64,000 nucleotides of DNA from Dendrophyllia cribrosa. Its lineage: Eukaryota > Cnidaria > Anthozoa > Scleractinia > Dendrophylliidae. The stretch lies in the NCBI GenBank assembly GCA_024195265.1, contig JAJLRJ010000011.1, positions 19,569,319-19,633,318 on the forward strand, read 5' to 3'. The notes beneath the pieces are model-generated. The model searched no databases. It saw only the letters and a program-made list of their open reading frames with translations, and had not been told where the DNA came from. Shown in pieces: positions 10,668-21,471 of the stretch. Positions within the stretch are counted from its first letter, which is position 1; each line of letters begins with the position of its first letter. The translations under genes and the position numbers were made by a program.

Positions 10668-10893
10668 TAAGATTTTTTTCTTTCCCTCGTGTGGTCCCTC
10701 ATTTCCTTACTAGGGCTAACGCTCAGTACAGGGAAATTTATGGGTTTACCTTAGCAGTACAATTTACACACAGAGTTAATTCTCTGATTCCTTGTTTGTA
10801 TCATCAGTGCTACGTGGCTCAACATTTATTTGTACCCCTCACATTCTCATTGCCACGAATTACCACCTTATTACCCACGATCTGCACCCGTAC

Positions 10894-10966
10894 GGCCTCG
10901 TGGCTCAAGCGGTAGAGCGACGGAAGATATAATCCGGAGGTCGTGGGTTCGAATCCCACCGAGGTC
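10894..10966 (+). tRNA. tRNA-like unit 5
   Basis: Anticodon loop AGATATAA instead of AGATCTAA; otherwise consensus. Confidence 0.4.
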
Positions 10967-11175
10967 TAAGATTTTTTTCTTTCCCTCGTGTGGTCCCTCA
11001 TTTCCTTACTAGGACTAACGCTCAGTACAGGGAAATTTATGGGTTTACCTTAGCAGTACAATTTACACACAGAGTTAATTCTCTGATTCCTTGTTTGTAT
11101 CACCAGTGCTACGTGGCTCAACATCTATTCATTGCCACGAATTACCACCTTATTACCCACGATCTGCTCCCGTAC

Positions 11176-11248
11176 GGCCTCGTAGCTAAAGCGGTAGAGC
11201 GACGGAAGATCTAATCCGGAGGTCGTGGGTTCGAATCCCACCGAGGTC
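11176..11248 (+). tRNA. tRNA-like unit 6
   Basis: D arm reads TAGCTAAAGCGG, which weakens the D stem; follows a short spacer. Confidence 0.4.
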
Positions 11249-11474
11249 TAAGATTTTTTTCTTTCCCTCGTGTGGTCCCTCATTTCCTTACTAGGGCTAA
11301 CGCTCAGTACAGGGAAATTTATGGGTTTACCTCAGCACTATAATTTACACACAGGGTTAAGTCTCTGATTCCTTGTTTGTATCACCAGTGCTACGTGGCT
11401 CGACATTTATTTGTACCCTTCACATTCTCATTGCCACGAATTAACACCTTATTATCCACGATCTGCACCCGTAC

Positions 11475-11547
11475 GGCCTCGTGGCTCAAGCGGTAGAGCG
11501 ACGGAAGATCTAATCCGGAGGTCGTGGGTTCGAATCCCACCGAGGTC
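11475..11547 (+). tRNA. tRNA-like unit 7 (consensus)
   Basis: Matches the array consensus in all stems and in both internal promoter boxes. Confidence 0.5.
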
Positions 11548-11756
11548 TAAGATTTTTTTCTTTCCCTCGTGTGGTCCCTCATTTCCTTACTAGGACTAAC
11601 GCTCAGTACAGGGAAATTTATGGGTTTACCTTAGCAGTACAATTTACACACAGAGTTAATTCTCTGATTCCTTGTTTGTATCACCAGTGCTACGTGGCTC
11701 AACATCTATTCATTGCCACGAATTACCACCTTATTACCCACGATCTGCTCCCGTAC

Positions 11757-11829
11757 GGCCTCGTGGCTCAAGCGGTAGAGCGACGGAAGATCTAATCCGG
11801 AGGTCGTGGGTTCGAATCCCACCGAGGTC
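11757..11829 (+). tRNA. tRNA-like unit 8 (consensus)
   Basis: Consensus copy after a short (282-bp) repeat unit. Confidence 0.5.
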
Positions 11830-12055
11830 TAAGATTTTTTTCTTTCCCTCGTGTGGTCCCTCATTTCCTTACTAGGGCTAACGCTCAGTACAGGGAAATT
11901 TATGGGTTTACCTCAGCACTATAATTTACACACAGGGTTAATTCTCTGATTCCTTGTTTGTATCACCAGTGCTACGTGGCTCGACATTTATTTGTACCCT
12001 TCACATTCTCATTGCCACGAATTAACACCTTATTACCCACGATCTGCTCCCGTAC

Positions 12056-12128
12056 GGCCTCGTGGCTCAAGCGGTAGAGCGACGGAAGATCTAATCCGGA
12101 GGTCGTGGGTTCGAATCCCACCGAGGTC
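12056..12128 (+). tRNA. tRNA-like unit 9 (consensus)
   Basis: Consensus copy. Confidence 0.5.
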
Positions 12129-12354
12129 TAAGATTTTTTTCTTTCCCTCGTGTGGTCCCTCATTTCCTTACTAGGGCTAACGCTCAGTACAGGGAAATTT
12201 ATGGGTTTACTTTAGCAGTACAATTTACACACAGAGTTAATTCTCTGATTCCTTGTTTGTATCATCAGTGCTACGTGGCTCAACATTTATTTGTACCCTT
12301 CACATTCTCATTGCCACGAATTACCACCTTATTACCCACGATCTGCTCCCGTAC

Positions 12355-12427
12355 GGCCTCGTGGCTCAAGCGGTAGAGCGACGGAAGATATAATCCGGAG
12401 GTCGTGGGTTCGTATTCCACCGAGGTT
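12355..12427 (+). tRNA. tRNA-like unit 10
   Basis: Loop AGATATAA, T loop/stem TTCGTATTCCAC and 3' end GAGGTTT: belongs to a second sub-lineage with units 12 and 13. Confidence 0.35.
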
Positions 12428-12653
12428 TAAGATTTTTTTCTTTTCCTTCGTGTGGTCCTCATTTCCTTTCTAGGGCTAACGCTTAGTACAGGGAAATTTA
12501 TGGGTTTACCTTAGCACTATAATTTACACACAGAGTTAATTTTCTGATTCCTTGTTTGTATCACCAGTGCTACGTGGCTCAACATCTATTAGTACCCCTC
12601 ACATTCTCATTGCCACGAATCACCACCTTATTACCCACGATCTGCTCCCGTAC

Positions 12654-12726
12654 GGCCTCGTGGCTCAAGCGGTAGAGCGACGGAAGATCTAATCCGGAGG
12701 TCGTGGGTTCGAATCCCACCGAGGTC
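12654..12726 (+). tRNA. tRNA-like unit 11 (consensus)
   Basis: Consensus copy. Confidence 0.5.
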
Positions 12727-12952
12727 TAAGATTTTTTTCTTTCCCTCGTGTGGTCCCTCATTTCCTTACTAGGGCTAACGCTCAGTACAGGGAAATTTAT
12801 GGGTTTACTTTAGCAGTACAATTTACACACAGAGTTAATTCTCTGATTCCTTGTTTGTATCATCAGTGCTACGTGGCTCAACATTTATTTGTACCCTTCA
12901 CATTCTCATTGCCACGAATTACCACCTTATTACCCACGATCTGCTCCCGTAC

Positions 12953-13025
12953 GGCCTCGTGGCTCAAGCGGTAGAGCGACGGAAGATATAATCCGGAGGT
13001 CGCGGGTTCGTATTCCACCGAGGTT
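12953..13025 (+). tRNA. tRNA-like unit 12
   Basis: Same sub-lineage as unit 10, with an extra change to GCGGG in the T stem. Confidence 0.35.
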
Positions 13026-13251
13026 TAAGATTTTTTTCTTTTCCTTCGTGTGGTCCTCATTTCCTTTCTAGGGCTAACGCTTAGTACAGGGAAATTTATG
13101 GGTTTACCTTAGCACTATAATTTACACACAGAGTTAATTCTCTGATTCCTTGTTTGTATCACCAGTGCTACGTGGCTCGACATTTATTTGTACCCTTCAC
13201 ATTCTCATTGCCACGAATTAACACCTTATTACCCACGATCTGCTCTCGTAC

Positions 13252-13324
13252 GGCCTCGTGGCTCAAGCGGTAGAGCGACGGAAGATATAATCCGGAGGTC
13301 GTGGGTTCGTATTCCACCGAGGTT
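13252..13324 (+). tRNA. tRNA-like unit 13
   Basis: Same sub-lineage as unit 10 (AGATATAA loop, TTCGTATTCC). Confidence 0.35.
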
Positions 13325-13551
13325 TAAGATTTTTTTCTTTTCCTTCGTGTGGTCCCTCATTTCCTTTCTAGGGCTAACGCTTAGTACAGGGAAATTTATG
13401 GGTTTACCTTAGCACTATAATTTACACACAGAGTTAATTTTCTGATTCCTTGTTTGTATCACCAGTGCTACGTGGCTCAACATCTATTTGTACCCCTCAC
13501 ATTCTCATTGCCACGAATTACCACCTTATTACCCACGATCTGCACCCGTAC

Positions 13552-13624
13552 GGCCTCGTGGCTCAAGCGGTAGAGCGACGGAAGATCTAATCCGGAGGTC
13601 GTGGGTTCGAATCCCACCGAGGTC
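13552..13624 (+). tRNA. tRNA-like unit 14 (consensus)
   Basis: Consensus tRNA part, but the terminator T run is interrupted (TAAGATATTTTTC). Confidence 0.45.
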
Positions 13625-13850
13625 TAAGATATTTTTCTTTCCCTCGTGTGGTCCCTCATTTCCTTACTAGGGCTAACGCTCAGTACAGGGAAATTTATGG
13701 GTTTACCTCAGCACTATAATTTACACACAGAGTTAATTATCTGATTCCTTGTTTTTATCACCAGTGCTACGTGGCTCGACATTTATTTGTACCCTTCACA
13801 TTCTCATTGCCACGAATTACCACCTTATTACCCACGATCTGCTCCCGTAC

Positions 13851-13923
13851 GGCCTCGTGGCTCAAGCGGTAGAGCGACGGAAGATCTAATCCGGAGGTCG
13901 TGGGTTCGAATCCCACCGAGGTT
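13851..13923 (+). tRNA. tRNA-like unit 15
   Basis: Consensus except for a 3' end GAGGTTC. Confidence 0.45.
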
Positions 13924-14150
13924 CAAGATTTTTTTCTTTTCCTTCGTGTGGTCCCTCATTTCCTTTCTAGGGCTAACGCTTAGTACAGGGAAATTTATGG
14001 GTTTACCTTAGCACTATAATTTACACACAGAGTTAATTTTCTGATTCCTTGTTTGTATCACCAGTGCTACGTGGCTCAACATTTATCTGTACCCTTCATA
14101 TTCTCATTGCCACGAATTACCACCTTATTACCCACGATCTGCTCACGTAC

Positions 14151-14223
14151 GGCCTCGTGGCTCAAGCGGTAGAGCGACGGAAGATCTAATCCGGAGGTCG
14201 TGGGTTCGAATCCCACCGAGGTG
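14151..14223 (+). tRNA. tRNA-like unit 16
   Basis: 3' end GAGGTGT removes the last acceptor pair; spacer variant GTGTCCCTCG follows. Confidence 0.4.
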
Positions 14224-14446
14224 TAAGATTTTTTTCTTTCCCTCGTGTCCCTCGTTACCTTGCTAGGGCTAACGCTCAGTACAGGGAAATTTATGGGTTT
14301 ACCTTAGCACTATAATTTACACACAGAGTTAATTCTCTGATTCCTTGTTTGTATCACCAGTGCTACGTGGCTCAACATCTATTTGTACCCTTCACATTCT
14401 CATTGCCACGAATTACCACCTTATTACCCACGATCTGCTCCCGTAC

Positions 14447-14519
14447 GGCCTCGTGGCTCAAGCGGTAGAGCGACGGAAGATCTAATGGGGAGTTCGTGGG
14501 TTCGAATCCCTCCGAGGTC
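14447..14519 (+). tRNA. tRNA-like unit 17
   Basis: TGGGG anticodon-stem variant with further changes (AGTTCG, CCCTCC). Confidence 0.3.
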
Positions 14520-14746
14520 TAAGATTTTTTTCTTTTCCTTCGTGTGGTCCCTCATTTCCTTTCTAGGGCTAACGCTTAGTACAGGGAAATTTATGGGTTT
14601 ACCTTAGCACTATAATTTATACACAGAGTTAATTTTCTGATTCCTTGTTTGTATCACCAGTGCTACGTGGCTCAACATTTATCTGTACCCTTCATATTCT
14701 CATTGCCACGAATTACCACCTTATTACCCACGATCTGCTCCCGTAC

Positions 14747-14819
14747 GGCCTCGTGGCTCAAGCGGTAGAGCGACGGAAGATCTAATCCGGAGGTCGTGGG
14801 TTCGAATCCCACCGAGGTG
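14747..14819 (+). tRNA. tRNA-like unit 18
   Basis: Like unit 16 (3' end GAGGTGT and the same spacer variant), suggesting a two-unit (about 600-bp) duplication of units 15-17 or 16-18. Confidence 0.4.
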
Positions 14820-15042
14820 TAAGATTTTTTTCTTTCCCTCGTGTCCCTCGTTACCTTACCAGGGCTAACGCTCAGTACAGGGAAATTTATGGGTTTACCT
14901 TAGCACTATAATTTACACACAGAGTTAATTCTCTGATTCCTTGTTTGTATCACCAGTGCTACGTGGCTCAACATCTATTTGTACCCTTCACATTCTCATT
15001 GCCACGAATTACCACCTTATTACCCACGATCTGCTCCCGTAC

Positions 15043-15115
15043 GGCCTCGTGGCTCAAGCGGTAGAGCGACGGAAGATCTAATGGGGAGGTCGTGGGTTCG
15101 AATCCCACCGAGGTC
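15043..15115 (+). tRNA. tRNA-like unit 19
   Basis: TGGGG anticodon-stem variant, last copy before the spacer breaks off at GATTCCTTGTT. Confidence 0.35.
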
Positions 15116-15249
15116 TAAGATTTTTTTCTTTCCCTCGTGTGGTCCCTCATTTCCTTACTAGGGGTAACGCTCAGTGCAGGGAAATTTATGGGTTTATACC
15201 TTAACACTATAATTTACACACAGAGTTAATTCTCTGATTCCTTGTTCAT

Positions 15250-16485
15250 TTTGGAAATAGACCGCAAGGATTGGATTCAAGCTAGAAAGACGCTTTGAGT
15301 TTGCATCAAGATGGTGGTTTCCCCTTTCAGTTTGCGGAGAATAATAGTCCCACAAACCCAATCTCAGCTGTCGATTTTTCTAAAAAGATACAGTCAAGCG
15401 TTGGTGGTGTCTTGAACAAAGAGCAAAGGATTTATGTGACGCCTACAGAGTTCTTCACCACGAAATTCAGACATATTTTCAAAGACACCCAGATCAAATT
15501 CACAACCGTGAAATATGGAAGAAAGTGGCTTGGTGGGCCCCATGAGCTTCTGGACCACAGCAGCTAAACTTAACCCTGTGGTGAGTGCAACAACAGGCTC
15601 TGGAATCTCTCGTGAGATACTATTCTCCTCCACCTCTAGTATAGATCTCAGCCCACAGCTTCGGTCTTTTTATCTGTTCCATCGTTACTTCATGGTCAGG
15701 TGTATATTATTTGAGATGGGCGGTATTCAGAGCATGAACGCTTTGCCAGACGACCCGCATTTAATCCGAAAGACAACCACTACAACATCGCATCGTATAA
15801 AAGGATCAGTGCGGACTTCTGCGTCGATCCCAGCACAGACTTTCGATTCACACAAGGCAAAAACAGCGGTCTGAGCAACGTGTATATTAGAGCTTATGGT
15901 CTAGGTATTATTTGTGCCGATTACGACTATCCAGGCGACCCTGACCTTGCAAAATTCACGGATCAAGGGGGGGGGGGGGGGGGGGGGGGGGAAGGAACTA
16001 GTCAACAGCATAACTTACATTCGCAACGATCAAGGTGCAGACAAACAGTTCGAGTATTTTGTGCCAGATTTCGCACAAGGCCTCACATAAGCAGGACTCT
16101 CACGTATTAATCAGTCAATCGAGGCCTTTGTGTACTGTGTTCTAGACGTACAGCTAAACGTCCGCAGCAGTATTGTGGGAGACGGTGGACGAGTTAAGGA
16201 GGCACAGAGTGAGTTTCTCGTTCTTCTGGAGGATTCTATCAGGCAGCTGGATCTCTCAAAGAGTGTTGGTCGTTATCAGTTAGCTGTCGACGCGGCAAAG
16301 GTCCGATTGGACTTTTGGCAGCTCCTGGAACCTGGCTCACGCCATCACGCATAGTTATAAACAGAGAGAGCACCGTTGGCTACAACAATCAGCTGAAGCA
16401 GGCAACGCAAGGGATGAAACTTGGTGTGAACAATGGCATAAATCTGAGCACAAAGAAGGCTGGGATGTGTCCAATGGACGGTTGA
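15250..16485 (+). pseudogene. 3' part of large virion-module protein (E1)
   Basis: Resumes the gene interrupted at 9690. Conserved blocks in order: RKDW, DGGFPFQF, YVTPTEFFTTKF, KYGRKWLGGP, LSPQLRSFY, NDQGADKQFE, RINQSIEAFVYC, GYNNQLKQATQGMKLG. It crosses several frameshifts (near 15560, 15780 and 16000), a stop after the AQGLT block, and a 25-G run. The gene is dead but can be followed along its whole length against the E2 copy (47286-49112). Confidence 0.85.
15967..15991 (+). repeat. Poly-G run (25 G)
   Basis: Uninterrupted guanines inside the dead virion gene, where E2 has ordinary coding sequence. The true length may differ in the genome because such runs slip in sequencing. Confidence 0.9.
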
Positions 16486-17256
16486 CTTTAGCCCTTTTGT
16501 GAGAGAACTAACGACGACACCAATCGTTGTGCCAACGACAAGCAAAACGGCTGTCACGGTAAAGCCGTATTTCTTAAATATCTCTTTGATTCTTTCTCTC
16601 AAAGGCATATCCCTTTCGTGAATCTGCGTTCTTGACCTTGCCAGCTCTTCTTCACGCTCTGCAACTCGGACTTCAGCGGCTTCTCTGTCAGAAGGTGAGG
16701 TGTCCTCGTTATTAATTGCCGCTCTATCTTCCTCGTTTTGGCGTTCAAGCTCGGCTTCTTGTTCCTCAGATCGTCGAGTGGTTTTGTGCTATTCAGTCTT
16801 GCTTCGACAGCGTTTCTTTCTCTTTCTTTGGCAGAAAGTTGTGTTCTGAGTTTATGTACCTTTTGCTTGTTCCTTGCCTTTTTGTTTTTGAATTTTCTGA
16901 AGGGCGACTAATTCTCTTTCTGGTTTTAAAGATCAGTTTGAAGATTTTTTTCAGTTGTTTCAGTATTTGCAGTTCGTTTTCACTCTCAACATTTGAACCT
17001 TGTTCCCCTTCATGAGTGTCAATCCGCGCTTGAGTTTGCTCGATTCTGTTTCTTAGGATTTGCACCTCATCAGTTCCTCGTTGCCGTTCTACAGCAATTC
17101 TTTCCGTCTCCTTCAGTTGTTTTTCTTCCTCTCTTAGCCTTTGTCTCTTTTCTCTAATGGCCATATTGTCTTCAGAGACAATCTCTTCAGCGCTTGGCCC
17201 AAGAGCCCTTTTGAACCTATCTGTGAACGATTTTAAGAAGTCCCGAACCAACGTTC
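16486..17256 (-). pseudogene. C-terminal part of coiled-coil membrane protein (E1)
   Basis: Homologue of the E2 gene 45777-47294. Seen are the C-terminal motif RERIKEIFKKYGFT followed by a hydrophobic segment, and further upstream a charged coiled coil and FTDRFKRALGPSAEEIVSED. Frameshifts break the coiled coil near 16620-16790. The N-terminal part lies beyond the TTAA element at 19867-20271. Confidence 0.8.
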
Positions 17257-17260
17257 TTAA

Positions 17261-17264
17261 AGGA

Positions 17265-17300
<36 letters not shown>

Positions 17301-19862
17301 GGGAGTTTCGGTATTGTATTACACGTGGCGCGTGACCAAAAGTAAGGAAATCGTCGCGAAAGGTCAGAGGCGAGATATTTATAAAAATATCGTTATAAAA
17401 AGTGACAGGCCTAGCACAAATCCTGCTTGTCGCAAAATAGCAGTTCAGCCCGGCTTTAGAATAGGGTTACCCCAAGTACGTGTCTGAGATATTGTTTTCT
17501 TTTTATAGATCAAAATTAAGATATATCGGGACGGTTGTTCTCAATGTTGCCGATTCTTTGATCTTAGTAAAGGCTCTGATACTGACAGGAGATATTTACG
17601 CTTTCGAGAGCCATTTACTATAAGAATATTTAGTTATGCCATGATCGCTGTTTGCTAGTTCTCGGCATAACAATATTGTTTCTTTAGCGCATAGTTTGCA
17701 AGATCAGTAGTAGTCGCTGAATGCTAGGATCACTGAGTTAATTTCTCCGCTGCGGCTAAATGCCCGGCAGCCGGGCACGGTCTCAAATATACTAAATGCC
17801 CGGCAGTCAGAAATTTTCACAAAATTTTCACTGAAAGGCTCTTTCAAACCTTTTGAGAGTATTCGATGTTCCTTTAGAAATGTCAAGCGCTTCCAAAAAT
17901 TATTTTGCTTTTCCAGTTGACGAAATATCCAAGCTTGGGCATACCGTTAGATCGCTATGTTCTCGACACTTAGAAAATTTCTGCTGAGATTCGCAGTCAG
18001 AAATGTTCACAGAGTTTCGACTGAACGTCTCACTCAAACCTCTTGAGTATTCAAAGTTCGTTTAGAAATGTCAAGCGATTCCCAAAATTATTTTGATTTT
18101 CCAGTTGACGAAATATCCAAGTTTGGGCATGCAATAAGATCGCTATGTTCTCGACACAGACTGCCGGGCACGGCCTCAAATAGACTAAATGCCCGGCAGT
18201 CAGAAATTTTCATAGAATTTTCACTGAAAGGCTCTTTCAAACCTTTTGAGAGTATTCGATGTTCGTTTAGAAATGTCAAGCGCTTCCAAAAATTATTTTG
18301 CTTTTCTAGTTGACGAAATATTCAAGTTTGGGCATACTATAAGATCGCTACAGTATGTTCACGGAGACTGCCGGGCACGGCCTCAAATAGACTAAATGCC
18401 CGGCAGTCAGAAATTTTCACAAATTTTGACTGAAAGTCTCACTCAAACCTCTTAAGAGTATTCAAAGTTCGTTTAGAAATGTCAAGAGATTCCCAAAATT
18501 ATTTGAAAGTATTAGAAAATTTCTGACTGCTGCCCCGGCAGCAGTCTGCAGAAATCATGTTCCAAATGTCGTGAACATAGCGATTATGTAGTATGCCCAA
18601 GCTTGAATATTTCGTCAACTAGAAAAGCAAAATAATTTTTGGAAGCGCTTGACATTTCTAAACGAACATCGAATACTCTCAAAAGGTTTGAAAGAGCCTT
18701 TCAGTGAAAATTCTATGAAAATTTCTGACTGCCGGGCATTTAGTCTATTTGAGGCCGTGCCCGGCAGTCTGTGCAGAAATTTTCTAATTGTCAAGAACGT
18801 AGCGATCTTCTAGTATGCCCAAGCTTGGATATTTCGTCAACTGGAAAATCAAAATAATTTTTGGGAATCGCTTGACATTTCTAAACGAACTTTGAATACT
18901 CTTAAGAGGTTTGAGTGAGACGTTCAGTCGAAACTCTGTGAAAATTTCTGACTGCGAATCTCAGCAGAAATTTTCTAAGTGTCGAGAACATAGCGATCTA
19001 ACGGTATGCCCAAGCTTGGATATTTCGTCAACTGGAAAAGCAAAATAATTTTTGGAAGCGCTTGACATTTCTAAAGGAACATCGAATACTCTCAAAAGGT
19101 TTGAAAGAGCCTTTCAGTGAAAATTTTGTGAAAATTTCTGACTGCCGGGCATTTAGTATATTTGAGACCGTGCCCGGCTGCCGGGTATTTAGCCACAGCG
19201 TAATTTTTCTCAGTCCGTGATTTTGTGTGAGCGCAAGTCTGCGGTTAGCATGGCTTCCGAGATAGAGTTTCTTCATCAATGATTCCATAGAATAATGGCA
19301 TATTACAATTTTATTCGACTCCTCAGAGTTTATTCTGCGTTTAAGTTGCGTGTCTCGGAGCTAGGCTGCACTTTCGTTGTTAAACGTATGGCGTTATTGC
19401 ATCCATCATGAAACCAGTTTGTGAAATATTTGAATCTCCAGCATGTTTACTGTTTCATAATTCTCACGACCGGATGCAACTGTTCTACATTCTTTAAAAA
19501 CAACAATTCGACGAACTGGCTATGGGTTAGCCGTACGCTTCCAACCTCACTTTTGCTCGTAATCCAAAGGTGGAAAATCGATTCGTGAAGAGTAGTTTTC
19601 TTTGCATTTCCTGGCGCCTTCGGCCGTCCGCGCTTGAGAAACCGTGAGGCCATAAGACCATTGACTTTGGATGTCAAAACCTTGTCCATCGGTAGCGCAA
19701 AACTACGAAAATATCATTCAAACCGATAGACTAATAACTCAAAAAAGCTACGATAACAGTAAGATTCCGATTCACTATGCAATGTTCAGTAATTTCGATG
19801 GCATCGAAAATGGGGCATTTCACCGATTGAGCGCGCAGTGTATTTTGGATGACTAGGGTCCT
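17261..19862. mobile_element. 2.6-kb nonautonomous TTAA-flanked transposon with foldback interior
   Basis: 13-bp inverted termini AGGACCCTAGTCA / TGACTAGGGTCCT are flanked by TTAA at 17257-17260 and 19863-19866, the target used by piggyBac and a few other superfamilies. It splits the E1 coiled-coil gene exactly; viral codons resume on both sides. The interior (about 17750-19200) is a large inverted repeat centred near 18545, containing several roughly 240-bp sub-repeats around ATGCCCGGCAGTCAGAAATT. No transposase is recognised. A frame at 19447-19689 (-) is protein-like but unidentified. Confidence 0.8.
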
Positions 19863-19866
19863 TTAA

Positions 19867-20271
19867 AAATGCCAGACTCAACACCCTTTGGTCCAAGGCC
19901 AATGATTTTGCTTTCATTTCCACTTTTTTACAAAACCTAATGGGGGTAATTTACTTTCGTCAGCTTTTGGGAATCTTCTTTTAATAACGTCTTTGGCTTT
20001 ATCAACAAGTTCTGGTTTGTCCTCGTCGGCTATGAAACCACCAAGCAGAGGGATGCCTTCATCAAAAGAAGTGTCTGGCAGCCCACTTTGTTCGCGAGGC
20101 AGTGTGTGCATTTCATGTTGTTTCACCGCCATGATAGTGTGTGGATGAGGTGGTCGGCTGAAAGGGTCGTGTTGCGTCAACTTCTTGTTCATCGTCGTCG
20201 TCGTCATCTCCATCGTGATCAATCTGATTATCAAGCCATGGATCCTCATTATCAAAACCACCTTCTGCCAT
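19867..20271 (-). pseudogene. N-terminal part of coiled-coil membrane protein (E1)
   Basis: Starts with ATG at 20271 (MAEGGFDNEDP), preceded by the TATATA-type box. It contains an acidic stretch, one QHEMHTLPREQSG motif like the two in E2, and the block KDVIKRRFPKADESKLPPLGF. A frameshift follows near 19915, after which viral codons continue to the TTAA insertion. Confidence 0.8.
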
Positions 20272-20352
20272 GATGTATATATTTATAAAAATAAAAATAA
20301 AGTCATGCAAGTAAACCTTCGATCCACGCACTTCGAGAAGATTCTTTAAGCT

Positions 20353-21429
20353 ATGAAAGCTGAGCGCATCGTAAAGTGCATCACATTTGACCGGAATGAG
20401 GCGAAACCTGGCGAGACTTTGTATGTTGGTGTGCCCAAGCTGAATGAACATGAGGTAATCGTGCCAGGCTCACTATCCCTGCTTTTTGACATCGAATGTT
20501 TCTCGAGCGCTTGTTGACAAGTTCGTTGTAAAATTTGCGGCCACCACTCTCCAGGACACTGTTAGCATGGTTATGACATTTACAAAATATTTGAGGATCT
20601 TTTTCTCTCAGAGGATGAGCGCAATTACATGCTTCTGAATGGCATTCGGAGTGAGGATTTGTGTAAGATTCGCTCAAATGCAGGCGACAAGAAGACCTCG
20701 TCCGTAAATGCAGAAAATAAACTGAACAGCGTTTACAAAACGAAGTACTGCATCCATCTAGACCATGAAATTGTGACTGACCATGGTGTTTTATACCCTC
20801 AAGCTCTGTATAACGATCTTATATTCTAAGTAACTCTTGCCCATGCCCCTCAGGTCGTGAAGGGCTCAGACGCACATAAGTTGGTTTACAAGCTGACAAA
20901 TATACAGCTGCAATACGAGATGATCCACAGCAAATCACTGGCCGATGAGGCGACTAGAGTTTATTCGAGCGGAAAGGAGTTCGCTTACGACCACGTTATG
21001 CGAGAAGAGGTGATTCCATTTGCGAAAGGCCCAGACACAAGGCTTAATGTTCGAGTCAACCCTCAGCGCAGATCATTCAAGGCCATTCTCTTGCTCTTTA
21101 TCGAGCCTTACACAGCAGGCGCAAGAGACTCAGAAAAATACCTCAACCCAGACATCACCAAAGTGAACGTCACAATAAACGGTTCACCCAACAGGATTTA
21201 CAACAACGGCATTGATGGTAAGAACATGTGGACTGAGATCAGCCGATTCTTCGTAACATCAAGAAGGGAGGGCAGACCTAATATGAATTTGACCAAATTC
21301 ATCGCTGGTAATAAGTTCGGTCTTCTTATCGATCTGCGTTCAATGGCTGACACAAGCCTACACATCCACACCATTAGTGACTCGCAGATGAACATAATGG
21401 ACCGACAGCTGCAGGCAGTTCAGTATTAG
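20353..21429 (+). pseudogene. Major capsid protein, broken (E1)
   Basis: Homologue of E2 44482-45732. The ATG at 20353 corresponds to an internal Met of the E2 protein (MKAER). Blocks GETLYVGVPKLNEHEVIV, KNKY/KTKYCIHLDH, RVNPQRRSFKAILLLF and MNIMDRQLQAVQY are recognisable. Breaks: frameshift near 20500, disturbed sequence around 20570, a TAA at 20827, and loss of about 26 codons before the final SDSQMNIM motif. Confidence 0.9.
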
Positions 21430-21471
21430 TCCGAAATCACGATAGAGAATCGAAAGCTATAATATAAGCGC

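Larger units (their letters stand above)
9691..15243 (+). repeat. Tandem array of 19 tRNA-like units (period ~299 bp)
   Basis: Each unit holds a 73-nt tRNA-like sequence followed at once by TAAGATTTTTTTC, a T7 run that would terminate RNA polymerase III, then about 210 bp of conserved spacer. The period is 299 bp, with two units of about 282 bp missing CATTTATTTGTACCC-type sequence. All units point the same way. The consensus has a 7-bp acceptor stem GGCCTCG/CGAGGTC, D arm GCTC/GAGC, T arm GTGGG/CCCAC, an A box (TGGCTCAAGCGG) and a B box (GGTTCGAATCC). It resembles tRNA-Arg(UCU), but the anticodon loop is 8 nt (AGATCTAA) and there is a G-A mismatch at the base of that stem. Many short frames in the spacer are chance products of the repetition. 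GTTCAT occurs at 9681-9686 and 15244-15249, flanking the array. Confidence 0.9.

Noticed and set aside
9691..15115. Repeated ~60- and ~74-codon frames across the array
   Set aside because: They recur with the DNA period, overlap the tRNA-like sequence and terminator, and show no independent coding signal.
9691..15115. tRNA-like units as amber suppressors (CTA inside the loop AGATCTAA) that would read the TAG stops of E3 PolB
   Set aside because: The loop is 8 nt with a mispaired stem base, CTA is not in the normal anticodon position, and E3 PolB also has a frameshift. The comparison fits tRNA-Arg(UCU) better.
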